Shown one piece after another: positions 47,216 through 59,050 of a DNA stretch of 64,000 bases. A model generated the notes under the pieces. That model was not told the DNA's origin. It was given only the letters and a program-made list of their open reading frames with translations, and did not search any database. Source of the DNA: Echinostoma caproni (taxonomy: Eukaryota > Platyhelminthes > Trematoda > Plagiorchiida > Echinostomatidae); contig UZAN01040297.1 of the NCBI GenBank assembly GCA_900618425.1, positions 1 through 64,000 on the forward strand. Direction: 5' to 3'. Position 1 is the stretch's first letter. Every line of letters begins with the position of its first letter. The position numbers and the translations under genes are program-made.

Positions 47216-49205
47216 GCCGAGCTTGGCAATCTGTTTGCAAACGTTTCATCACCAGCCGAGGTCACATCATCAGTGCTTGTGAAGTGGCAGTGTTCTGTCT
47301 GTAACCGTTCGTTTATAAATGCGATCTTCTCCACCGGCTATTTTCGTCCCCTGTTCTCGCTGTGTTCGACTCGGTCCGCCGTTGAACTGTTGCGAGCGGG
47401 TGGGGGTGGGAGGGGAGGAAGTTGTCCTNNNNNNNNNNNNNNNNNNNNNNNNNNNNNNNNNNNNNNNNNNNNNNNNNNNNNNNNNNNNNNNNNNNNNNNN
47501 NNNNNNNNNNNNNNNNNNNNNNNNNNNNNNNNNNNNNNNNNNNNNNNNNNNNNNNNNNNNNNNNNNNNNNNNNNNNNNNNNNNNNNNNNNNNNNNNNNNN
47601 NNNNNNNNNNNNNNNNNNNNNNNNNNNNNNNNNNNNNNNNNNNNNNNNNNNNNNNNNNNNNNNNNNNNNNNNNNNNNNNNNNNNNNNNNNNNNNNNNNNN
47701 NNNNNNNNNNNNNNNNNNNNNNNNNNNNNNNNNNNNNNNNNNNNNNNNNNNNNNNNNNNNNNNNNNNNNNNNNNNNNNNNNNNNNNNNNNNNNNNNNNNN
47801 NNNNNNNNNNNNNNNNNNNNNNNNNNNNNNNNNNNNNNNNNNNNNNNNNNNNNNNNNNNNNNNNNNNNNNNNNNNNNNNNNNNNNNNNNNNNNNNNNNNN
47901 NNNNNNNNNNNNNNNNNNNNNNNNNNNNNNNNNNNNNNNNNNNNNNNNNNNNNNNNNNNNNNNNNNNNNNNNNNNNNNNNNNNNNNNNNNNNNNNNNNNN
48001 NNNNNNNNNNNNNNNNNNNNNNNNNNNNNNNNNNNNNNNNNNNNNNNNNNNNNNNNNCGATGTGCCTGTTTATTGAGTTGGTTGAAGAGTGCCAGGCCTC
48101 GAGAAATTCTCTGGCGTGTTTTGACCGGGCTTGGTCGATAATTCTCACTGATTCGAAATCAAATTGATGTCCTTCTTGATCTTCGTGGAGGGAAATCAAG
48201 GATAGGACTGCCGATTGGTGTTCACGGATCCTTGTTGACAGTTTTCTTCCAGTTTGTCCGATATAGTGTTTTGAACAGTTCTTGCAGTTTATTTTGTAGA
48301 TCACGCTGCTCTTGTCCTTCTCCATTGTTCCCTTCTTGAGTTTTGCCAGAAGTCCCCTTAGATAGGCGATCGGTTTGTGGGCGACTTGAATTCCATACGC
48401 TCTGAGAAGTCTTGCTGTCATTTCCGAAACGTCCTTGATATACGGCAGGGTCGTTCTTGTTCCCGATTCTCCATCTGTTGTTTCCTTCTTTCTTTGCGCC
48501 AGAGTTCTTTTGATGAAGTTGCGGGCGTAGCCATTGCGAGCGAACACGTTGAGAAGGTATCTGTCTTCTCTCTTCTTAAGTATGTCGGTGCTGCAGTGCG
48601 TTTGGATTCTTCCGAACAGGGTTTAAACGCAGCATCGTTTGTGGCTGTGTGGGTGATTACTTTTGAAGTTTCAGCTGTTCGTAGATTTCACCCTGGAATT
48701 GAAGTACGTCTGCATGCATAGTTCCATGAGTTCGCGAATGGCAGCTGGTTCCGTTGGTGGATTTGGTGTGTGCTCAGTCATCAGTGGATCTTGCCAGGTC
48801 CAAGTCGATTGAAGTGAACAAAGCGACGACGTCGAACGAAACCATTATTTCGTCTTCTTGAATGTTGACAGTTTTGAGCTTGTCCAGGAACTGTCTTGAG
48901 TTCGTGACGCTATACTCGTGTCCAGCGATGAGCGGCTTCAGTCGGTTCCATAATTCTTCTGCCAAATTGTATGTGGCTGTTCCTGGAAGGGAGACGATCG
49001 GCCTCAGGGGAATTCCTTCCTTGTGTATCTTCGGCAGTCCGTAGAATTGTGCGATAACGGAGTTTCTGGCTCTCATTCTCCAGTGCTCGGCTTTGGTTAT
49101 TTGGTGCAGTTCTTCCAGTCGTTTCAATGTGGTGTTGATTTTATTTTCCAGTTTTGCGGTGGGGTCCGTGTCAAGGTGATGAATACCAATTCCGTTGGTG
49201 AACTC
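47216..49205 (-). mobile_element. Penelope-like element, RT and GIY-YIG endonuclease, internally deleted
   Basis: Minus strand. N-terminal RT part at about 49205-48774 (QFYGLPKIHKEG, LRPIVS, motif A SFDVVALFTSI) continues to ELCMQTYF near 48695, where a one-base loss shifts frame (FQGEIYEQLK in the next frame). The palm with the YxDD motif is then missing, and sequence resumes at HCSTDILKKREDRYLLNVFA (about 48600). The linker leads into the endonuclease: YKINCKNCSKHYIGQTGRKL, then STRIREHQ, with a CxxC pair, to 48058. A 629-base gap interrupts it. After the gap come QQFNGGPSRTQREQGTK and a DVTSAGDETFANRLPSSAN-type tail. The copy cannot encode a working RT. Confidence 0.85.
47429..48057. other. 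Assembly gap (629 N)
   Basis: Run of Ns inside the Penelope-like element, probably a repeat-induced break. Open frames crossing it are artefacts. Confidence 1.
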
Positions 49206-50519
49206 GGGTGTAAAAGTACCGTAAACTCATGAATAGAGGGTATGTATTCCGAAAGGCATAACACCTTTGCTTAACAATGAGGCAAACATGAAAGTCAATA
49301 ACCTCGAATGAGAAACTGTTGTGTTGTATTTTGATGATTTCTGCAGTTGTGTATACCGATATTTTAGTCACAATATGTGATTACGTTTACACCAGGACAA
49401 AGAAGGTGGAAGTGTCATGCACGGTAATGAAGAAAAAAGACAATATATGTAGATCAACAACCAGTTTCTGCGGCAGCTCCTGCCTATCACTTAGAATGCA
49501 AACAAATAGGGTACTGCTGAATTACGATAAACTTCGAAATGGAATGATAAGCTGAGGAAACTGGATCGGATCGTGGCTAATTAGCGGCAGGTAGTTAAAT
49601 CGGAACTGAACAAAAGGTTGTTAAGCACCTTTTATGCGAAATCCTTACAATACAATAATTGCAAAATACACAGTTTGTGATCAGAATGTTTATGGAATAA
49701 GTAAAACATGGTTACTATAAACCAAATAACGGAAAATAAAATAAACCACTTTTCAGTTTTTCATGAGCTAAATCAATGCCCGTAAAGAAGTAGTTGAACA
49801 ACTATAAGTATGGTGTTAATTAGTGTGGGATAATCGCTTTAGTTTCTTAATCGGTTGTTGGTTCTATCTGAAATCTACAAAAAGATTTTACTTATTAGAT
49901 TGTACCGTGAGAATGGGAGAAAAAACAGTCAGTGGACAGATATTATGCAAGAGTTCATTTGTCTCGCTTGTAAGACCAACACAAGCAGTGTCTTAAAATC
50001 GTCCTACGTGTTCATTTTTTTTGTATTACTTGTTTCAGAAATGAATACAGAGAGAAAGGAAAGATCCAATAGCGTCCAACAAATCTCCTTTGGAAAGTTG
50101 AAAGGGGTGCATAAATTTTCCGAACTATTCCCGCATGTTTATTGCATTTTGACAATTTAGATCTTTCAACAAGTGCAACTGTCTGAGGGAAAAAGTTTGA
50201 ACAGCAATTCGAAACCTCCAGGGAACAATTTGCAGATTTTGTGGCTCAAGTAAAACTGAAGAATTTCACTTGCAGAGGTCAGTTTGTAGACACTGGACGC
50301 AGCATGAAGTCCAGCTGTCATCGAGTAACGAAACAAGTGGACGCATGTTTGTCATCTAAAGTTCCAGAATGCAGTGCTTTGTGCGGATAACAAATAGCGG
50401 ACTTAGTTGGGCGCTGTCCTAGGATGAATTTGCGCTTCTATCTGAGCTGCGTATTTTGTTCTAGAAAGCNNAGGTTTTTACTGGTATATTCCGTTGTTTA
50501 TTTAACCGGTAGTGGCCAA
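49206..50519. other. AT-rich stretch with no recognised gene
   Basis: Two Ns at 50470-50471. A 101-codon frame at 49855-50160 has no recognisable motif. Confidence 0.5.
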
Positions 50520-50640
50520 GTTCTAGAGAACGTTCGCTCATATATCGCCACCGTTGCCTGTGTTATATGGCAGTTCTTTCATTGACCGCTTCCTCCCTCC
50601 TGATAAGTCTTTACCGCCGTACATTCAATAAAAGGTGATT
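50520..50640 (+). repeat. tRNA-derived SINE tail (third copy of the TATATTCAATAA family)
   Basis: The body TTATATGGCAGTTCTTTCATT, GACCGCTTCCTCCC and the end TACATTCAATAAAA match the 18328 copy in order. The head is truncated or diverged. Confidence 0.55.
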
Positions 50641-50994
50641 CAAATAAAAGAGAACGATAATATATAGAATACCTTATAAAATCATGCAGCTATAGAACAT
50701 GAGAGAGGAGGCACACAGGTTTTTCTTCTATGGTTAATTCGGACAGACGATGATTCTCATAAAACTGGGGATTTTTCAGATGTTCGGTGGGAAGAATTAT
50801 TATAACAGCTTATTGATTGCAACTTGGTATATGCTAATTTAAACGAACGCTGGTAAATGAATTCCATACAGTAATTTGCGGATAGCAAGTGAATTCGTCT
50901 GCTCAGTTGCTTGATGGTGTTTGAATTAAGCAAAGTGTATTAAAAACACATTATGGTTAAGTACTACAGCATTTGTCAACAAGAAAATTCACTG

Positions 50995-51345
50995 TTTTGT
51001 TATTTTTGGGACTGGTCAGCAGTGCGTACTTTTTGTGTTCCTGTCAGGACTCGAACCGCAATCAGTCGTGTCGGGACTTCAAACCCTTACACCTGAGCTA
51101 CACGGTCGACGGTTATCATCTTGTGCGAATGGCTCAATCAATTTAGAGCATCAAGCTGGAATTAGCTGTCCAGTGCTCTTTTAGGGTTATCACAAAAATT
51201 TCCATCGCATTTAAATGCATACAAACAGTGGGGAATCAACGATCTCCCAAGAAGTGAAACTCACACCGAAGACCATCACGAGTGCCTGGTGCCTCTAAAC
51301 GATTGAATGGACCAATCCAAGCTTGATACTCCAAAGAAAATTTGC
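50995..51345 (-). repeat. Hammerhead-bearing SINE, copy 3, rearranged
   Basis: The minus strand from about 51115 has the best-kept tRNA-like head: TAGCTCAGGTG (A-box-like) and, about 45 bases on, GGTTCGAGTCC (B-box). It then has GCACTG, CTGACCAGTCCC, a decayed hammerhead core at 51026-51002 with core G8 changed and the GGACGAAA arm lost. The substrate-strand motif GTCCAGTGCTCTTTT occurs at about 51164 but on the plus strand, so that part is inverted relative to the head. A diverged version of the hairpin of copy 2 extends to about 51340. Confidence 0.65.
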
Positions 51346-53975
51346 TGTTCCTGTTTCCACTACTTTGCTTATCCTGTCACAATCGTAGGTCCGTATGGAG
51401 AATAGATTTTCAAATTCCACTGCCTTTCCATACTCAGTCATTTTTCGGGTACAAAATTAGATTTTATTTGATAAAAACAAGGAAACCAATATACGCTTTC
51501 GTTAAACCATGAAGAATATTTTAAATTCGAGAGCAACTTGTACATAAATTTGACTTCTCATTCCATGAAGCCTGTACTCAGTGTTTCCTCGGAGATTCCA
51601 CCAATCCTGGACGAACATATCAGAAATCCGACCACATGAGATGGTGAATTCAGTTCCTATATACACGTGGAATAATACTCTTTTCTTCGTGTGAAGTCAC
51701 ATATTCATCACGCAAGCTGGTGACTTATGCACCACAGCCAGCTTATCGATCGGAGGACCCACTTCAATATTAATTTATGATAAGTCTCGTTGATAATCAA
51801 CATGCCACTAAAAGTCAAAGAGGCTTTGAGCCCATCTACAATGGCGTAATACCGCGAGTGAGCATCATAAAGCCCTTTATTATCGTTCTACATTCTACTG
51901 ATATTCCTCCAGAAACTGAATTTAATTTCGCAAGCAATGATAACTGCGATTTCTCGGAGCCTATCACGGAAACTGGATGTCTGCATAATCATACTGAAAG
52001 ACATTACTTTGCAGCTGACGATTTCTCTCCGGCGACTTCAAAACACTGGTACCATATTCAAATTTAGAGCGCATATCTATGTGAAATTGGACGTAACAAA
52101 CTATATTCTATCGTTTTCGGGTTCCTGAATATTCCCCAATAGATGCACACAAAAAGGTCAGTTCGACTGAACTGGATAAGAGTTAGCTGTATATTTACAT
52201 AAGATAAAAGTGGTATACATTATATAAATTCAAAATATTCAATCCCAAAATGATAACCTTAATTTTATTTTATTTTGCTCTTGAAAAGTTTACTTACGGG
52301 CTAAATCGCAATTGTTTACTTCGTTTTCCCATTTAACTTATTTCCAAACGATTTGGTACCAAATCAACATGGGCCGGACAACAAGAAAATTGTTAAAGAG
52401 AATAAAGGAACCCTCGAGAAACGAGGACAGCGAGAAGTGCCGCAAGCCAACACCTACTAGAAAGTAATCACCAAGCGGACGTAAGTCGAGCGTTCAGAAC
52501 CGTTTATCGTATTCCGTCGTTATCATCTAAATCAGTACGCATCATCCTTCTATGCACGGCTGAAGCTATTGCGATCAAACTGTTTAACCCCCCACGATGT
52601 AATCAGAAGGATTTCGTCGAGACATTATCTCCAACATGGCCAGTCGCCAAGCCACCAACCGATGCGAGAGTAGTAACTGGAAGAACGTTGCAACCAAGGG
52701 GAAGCTCAAGCAAATTGTTAACGCATGTAGTATCGCTTTGTACAAAGAATAATAAGATCCGCCGCACAAAGGATCAAACAATAATAAATGTTCTACCTAT
52801 ATAAATGTAAATGGCTAGTTGATGAATTTATCGAAAAACAGCCTGTTTTGCCTATCGGATTTTATTTTCAAATTAAAGTCAATGGAATAAAAAGGCAGGA
52901 GAGTGGTACACAACAGGTATGCAAATAACGATTATCCCATGATGTTCGCGGACAAAATGGCATTGTTCAATCAGTTCGATAATAGTCAAATGTGCCATGC
53001 ACTCGTGTTCTCTTAAGCATTGTGATTCAATTTAGGTCTGCTGGCAAATCAACTTCAGAAAAGTTAAAAAGTCATGAAGCACTTTTCATCATTAAATTAT
53101 CGTTTCTTCCTGATTGCACAATAAACCAAGCAGTATCACGACTCACATCGAGTTGACTCTACGATTGTCCTGCAGTTCAAATGAGAAGTATCTCAGACAA
53201 ACGAAGGAGACGAAAATGTGGCCGGATTAGTGGGCGCTATCAGAGTATTTCAGAAAGGACAGTTTGCATCTGTCATTTGAGAGCCTTTGTTCAATACAGC
53301 AACAGATCTTATTGTCTTAGTGATATTCACTGTTTCAAATAAAATGACGCAAAGCTTTATGGAGGTTCAGCATGTTGTTATCTGTCAAAAAGTATTCTAT
53401 CTGATAGCTTCGTGCACCGCGTATTTCTTAAAAAAGTGTTTGCTTGGGAATACCGTCGGTGTCCACTGTGTTTTTGATGGTACACACATACGTACAGATA
53501 ACAGCTAGTGCCGGGCTGTACAGAAATACAACTAATCGGTTGATCTTTCGAAGCTTCTCAATTTGGAAGCATCATCGCTTGTGGAGGCTGTAACAGTCAT
53601 AAACACCTATCGTGTGTGCAGATCCTGCAGAGATGTGGACTATTATTTTTAGGCTATCAAATTTTGCAATCATTTCTGTCACACTCAACTGACCCTTTAG
53701 GCATGGTTCGTCAGTGAAAACACAAGCCCTTTCCTTTTGTAATATGTATGGTTCGATTTCAGTCCTATTCTGAGGGAGGGAGAAATATTTTGATCAACTA
53801 ATGCGATCAAACAGACAAAAGAATGCAATGCAATTCCTGTCTTGAGAATATCGAGTGTGAATGAGAGTAGCAGTAGCAGTTTCGTTTAACCAAATATATG
53901 ATATATAGGAAAAGCGTTATAGAGTGATAAGTTGTTAACTTCGTACAAGCAAAATATTTGAATATTGTAGTTATC
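51346..53975. other. AT-rich stretch with no recognised gene
   Basis: No supported feature. A 96-codon frame at 51777-52067 has no recognisable motif or splice pair. Confidence 0.5.
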
Positions 53976-54870
53976 GAGTCAAGCCAAGTTAATTAATCGA
54001 TTTATACACCTCGAAAGGTGGATATTCAGCAGCCAAATAATCACAATTTGTCAACAAAAAGTGTTGAAAACACATTATGATATATACAATATATAAATCG
54101 TCCTGGACATAAATCATGCAGTATTGCCAGTATTGCGAAATACAATTAGTAAAATGTTCACCCATTATGGGGGCAAAGAAGGCAGCACATGCCTTTAGGA
54201 CAACGGGTGAAACTCCATCAGGTCCGTTGGACTTGCGAGGATTTCAACTGGTTAACTCTTGATAAATTTCGGCAGGTGCAACGCTGGTGACAGGATCGGT
54301 CATTTTTATTCCATTTCCATTAGGTAGAGCAGTAAGAGCGGTTCCATAAAAATCAATAAAAACATGAGATGAGAAAGAGGGGGCAGTATACACACTTACA
54401 AGAATGAGTGACCGAGAAAAGCTGAAATGTTTGGGCTTACATTGAAGTAACGATGCGTTTATATCAAGTGTAAAATAAGAGAACACATTTTTGGTCAGAT
54501 GACACCACTGATTTTTATTAAATGTGATGACACCACCGCCCCGTCTGGACTAAGGAACAGGAAGATCGACAGGATAGCTAGCGAAACCATTCAGGTGTAT
54601 TATTTCATCCTAAATTTAATTGTGAAGTCAACCTTCTTAGAGCATGATCCTACCTAGTCAAGCGTATTCCCGTGGTTTGACCAAGCTGGTGAGGTCGGCC
54701 ATAGTTCCGATAAGAGATCGGATGTTACAACTGAGAATGATGGGGACACACAAGCGGGAGCTATTTTGTTTCCGAAGAGCAACTTTCCAACCGGCGCGAT
54801 GTCTCCTCAGATTTTTCGAAAGCTTCCTGGTTTTGTTCCTTATAGTCCTCCCAAAACAGGATGTAGCTGC
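53976..54870 (-). mobile_element. CR1/jockey-like LINE copy B, deleted
   Basis: Minus strand. 54870-54148 is nearly identical to the start of copy A (23391 to ~24145), including the same 80-codon frame, the same stop after QELTS and the same internal endonuclease deletion, but with 12 bases (four codons) fewer near 54830. About 54060-53976 is a 3' UTR of the same family (CCTTTCGAGGTGTATAAA). The whole RT and C-terminal region between is absent. Confidence 0.85.
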
Positions 54871-57800
54871 ACATTTAGTCCATTGGATTGAATGCATGAA
54901 ATCTCGAGTGTATTTGATCAAATTAGTCATTACTGTAGTAGCACAACGGTAGCCTCGGCAACCAAAGTAAAAGTTCATGCAGTTGACGCAAAGAAAGCGT
55001 GGACACAGTTGTGGTTATGTAGTGAATACTCAGATGATGGGAAACATCAGGCAGCACGGTCAAAATTTGAAGGCTTTGCCTTTTTACTCCATAATCACAT
55101 GTGAATACGGCTCATACGCATCAGACCTAACCAACTAATTAGGAAAAACGGCAGAATGGTTTTTAATACACTCTAGTGACAAAGCAAGGAAGCTAAATAG
55201 GTTTTATTTGATCGTTCTTTCTTGTAAGACTGGACCCAGATTGTCGAACTTCATTGACCAAATGAATGACCTGCGTATGTTCTGCAAATTAATTGTTATG
55301 CATCGAATGGTTTGCGCGAAACGTCCATTGACTACGTGGCATCTGAGTGTTTCATAACGAAAACGTACTTTGCAGCCAGGTCAAAATAAATAGCAGAAGA
55401 GCAAAAGTCGTTCGACCAAGTGACCGGTCAGAAATACTAGAATGTAAACAATTTGTGACCGAAGGCATCTGGCCCCAAAAAAGCAACCCACTTCTAATGT
55501 GTGCTTGATCACTTGTTATTTTGATACAGTAATACAAGCGTGCACACAGATGCTCCGCTCCGAGTCAAAAAACATCCTGAATACGCAAATGTTCCAATCG
55601 AACACATCTTTTCACATATTTGGCAACGTGCTGTTGAAAAACAAATTCGATCCGGTAGCCAGCATCGGGCGTCTTTCACGGTGTGGTGCCCAATCTTTGC
55701 TTGATTATGCAGTTCGAAATAGACCCCTCTCCGTAAGTTACATTTTCTCAAACCAAATGCTGTCTGTCTATCCGAAATGGCCGTGATCTTTCTATTCGTT
55801 GCACACGTGTACACTTACCAAAATCAAACCCTAATGTGTCAGATTGGATCTCACAGATGTTCCTTAGAGTGCGACCTGGAGAAACTTTGTAACAAATTGG
55901 GGATTAAATTTGCTCAAAAATGAAATTCATCGCTTCAATTGTTTGTGTGCGTATTTTCTTGCAATAGGAAAATCAAACGCAATTTCCAGTTCCGGATATC
56001 CAATTTTCATTTTTACTCTTTTTATTTAGACGCAACAATAATAAAACGTGAATGAAACCAAAACCTTCAAACCAATTCACATGATTTATCTATCTGTCCA
56101 CATGCAAATTCATGATTACATCAGAGAAAAACCTCATATTATTGATTAAATAATTCGATTAATTAATTATCAGTGAAATATAATGATATATACATAAGAA
56201 TTTATTGCAGACGGACACCGTGCAATCTAACAGGGACTCGTTTACTGAAAGATATCTTGTTGTTCATTTCAAATAGGGAAATGTGCTAGTTCGTGAGTCT
56301 CAAATAAATGACAGGTGTCAAACACGCGTTTTGCTAGTGTTCTCATGAACCACGGATCCGATAAAAGCTGTGGAACAAACCCTCAAATTGGCGAAGCATA
56401 TATATTTTTTAGAAATTTCCGTGCGTTCTTAAGTACAACTAACATTGTTTGTGAACGTACCAAATGAAGTGTATTACTGACCATTTTTGGTTTCTTCATC
56501 ATCTCAAACGTCACATTGAGTGAATCTTTGTTAGCATGAATATTTTTTTTGTGTGTGGGTTACCGTTGTAAACTGCCATTGACCCATCTCAAACTGGTTA
56601 CCGAAGATGTGCACCCAGTGAATGATGAGCAATAATGTAAAGTTAATTAGTTTGTTTCATGGAAGCTTCAGAAATACCAACGTCTTCTGAGCCGGTGAAA
56701 AACGGTTCCATACTGTTCAAACTCATTCCATCTCAAAAACCAGACCAATTGATCGGTTTCGATAAAATCTCTTTTGAACCATTGTTCCCTACATAAGCTC
56801 CGAAAGAGAACCGATGTTGTGTGCGTGTGAGGATTTTATTTTCCCCCTAATTGCCCAAGAAAAGTGTATGGAAAAACAAATCGTAATTAAAAAGCAAAAT
56901 ATAATGTATAAATAGAGGTGTAAGATTTTGTGAACTAACCAAATGAACATAATAATAGTGAAGGTGTTCCAAACGCCCAGATACAGAAATCTGGTCACAG
57001 TTTAGTGAGTACGGAAACCTGAGTTTGATGATTAACATTATCTTTCAAGTCAATAATAATCTCTCACTGCTATTACACAACATTAATTTGAAATATTGGG
57101 TCATGTCAGCCAGATTGTACATCATCGTTTAGTATTTAATCACTATGAATGCTTTTGGTGAGTATATGCGTTCAAAAAATATTGAGTTCCAAAGTTCTTG
57201 GAACCCAATGACAAGGTTATATATTGAATCCAATGATTTAAAAATAAAAGCCGCAGTATTTGACTAAAACTAGTGAACAATATCCCCGCATGTTTGAACA
57301 AAAGCATGAAAGGACTGGAGACTGCCAAACAAGGTCAAAGGTGATCCAGACCTCGTTTGCTTGCTTCCCACAACTCGCTTAATTTCAGTTCCTCGAGTTT
57401 CAAGGACAACCGAACACATGCGTATTCAACGTCCCATTTGTATCAAGCCCAAAACTTAAAAGGATTTGTCATCAAACATCTCTAACCGGACTACCGCAAG
57501 CAGAAGGAACTTTTAATTACACTGATCTTGGTTTGGTGATATTGTGAATGTACCAATGGCTGTCACATCTTCGGTTACACATACATGTTTACTGCAGTAC
57601 TTACGTAAATAAATGCCGCGAACTACATCATAAGACAAACAGTTTTGTGCGCTCTCTTTCGGTAACGGCTAGAAATATATCACTTCAAAACCAAGTGCAT
57701 TGCTTGGAGGTTAAAATAGCTGGCCTAATTGACTCTGTTAAAATATGAGTTAACTCCGGCTTCAATTCATCTTGGATTTACGATAAGGATTTTCCGGTGT

Positions 57801-58509
57801 AAAACTAATATTCTTATTTGAAAGCTTGCGTTTAACTATCGATAAACCGTACGAGGTAGAGTACCAATCTTCGCTGTGAAACACACTTTGCACACGAACA
57901 AAAGGTGTTCATATGCCTTGGAATCAATACGTATTTGATTTTATTTGTTAGGACTTATCTATAACAGATAATTCTTGATTTCTTCAGTATTTGCAGCCGA
58001 AGACGATCCATTTGAAATTCAATCAACCGCTCAAATCAACGATAACATACATCACATACATCACACATCAGTCGTGCTCCACGCAAGGCCTTTCTCAGAA
58101 GACTTGTGGGTGAGATTATTTTAAAGAAATGTATTATATGCTGCTTTGAGGACATTTTATCTGGGAGTGATCAATATGTTTTTATCGTTACCATGTGTAA
58201 ATGTACACATCCCACATGCCACATTTTATTTTTTTCTGTTTCCGAATGTTTCCCTGCTGGTTATTCGGTTGCTGGGACTCGAATTTAGACATGTCGAAAA
58301 ACTAGCACCGAAAATTCTCGGAATTTTAATTCTAATTATGAAAAGATCACAAGCCTCTATGAGATTATAACTTACTCATGAACACAGCTTACGTTTTATT
58401 ACAGCTTATCCTCTTATAGCTTATCTAAAATGCCGCAATGATAGTTCGTAAAGATGTGTGGAATACAGAAACTTACATTGACCTCCTTGCCCTAGGAGGC
58501 TTATTCTAG
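54871..58509. other. AT-rich stretch with no recognised gene
   Basis: No supported feature. Overlapping open frames on both strands at 55499-55814 are unexplained but carry no motif. Confidence 0.5.
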
Positions 58510-58590
58510 AACCGTAGCTTAATTAGTAGAGCGTATGCCATCAAAGTTGTAAATGTTATCCATACACGAGTTCGTATCCATAGGCGTCTT
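58510..58590 (+). repeat. tRNA-like sequence (pseudogene or SINE head)
   Basis: TAGCTTAATTAGTAGAGCG at about 58515 resembles a tRNA D-arm and A-box, and GAGTTCGTATCC at about 58569 resembles a B-box. A closing acceptor stem is not evident. Confidence 0.5.
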
Positions 58591-59031
58591 TAACTGTGTG
58601 AGTTTATTTGAATGCTGATAGTAAAAAATAAGTATGATCCGTTTATTGAGGAACTTGACTTGTCTTAGTTAGAATAAACGAAGGAAAAAATCAAAACACA
58701 AGGAGTTGGTGACCACATTTCGACCCTCTTGGAAGGCCGTTTTCAAGCTGTTTAATCGGTTAATCTCACGTTGTAAGAAAGTATAAGGCAATGGGATGAC
58801 GACATCGTGTAGAACTCTGATGTGATTTGAGTATGCACGTTTGTGTTAGTGACCGTTCTACGGGTCGCTTGGACGAGTGAAATTGGTTTGACCTTTAGGT
58901 CAAAACGTGTGAATCGGTCATTTGGCATTAGGGTTGGGGACAAGACTATTGTGTATGCACAAGTGTCAATGGTTGCCATAACTGCGGAATGACTGCTCCA
59001 TCGGATCGATTGATTGCCGTTTATGTATGTG

Positions 59032-59050
59032 TATATATATATATATATAT
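59032..59050. repeat. (TA)n microsatellite
   Basis: About nine TA units. Confidence 0.85.

Noticed and set aside
47270..48547. 425-codon minus frame and three plus frames crossing the N run
   Set aside because: Their length is produced by the 629 Ns. Only the flanking PLE parts are real.
51777..52067. 96-codon plus frame (DIPPETEFNFASNDNC region)
   Set aside because: Unrecognised, no paired splice sites, comparable to other chance frames.
55499..55814. Overlapping ~100-codon frames on both strands
   Set aside because: Mutual shadows with no motif on either strand.
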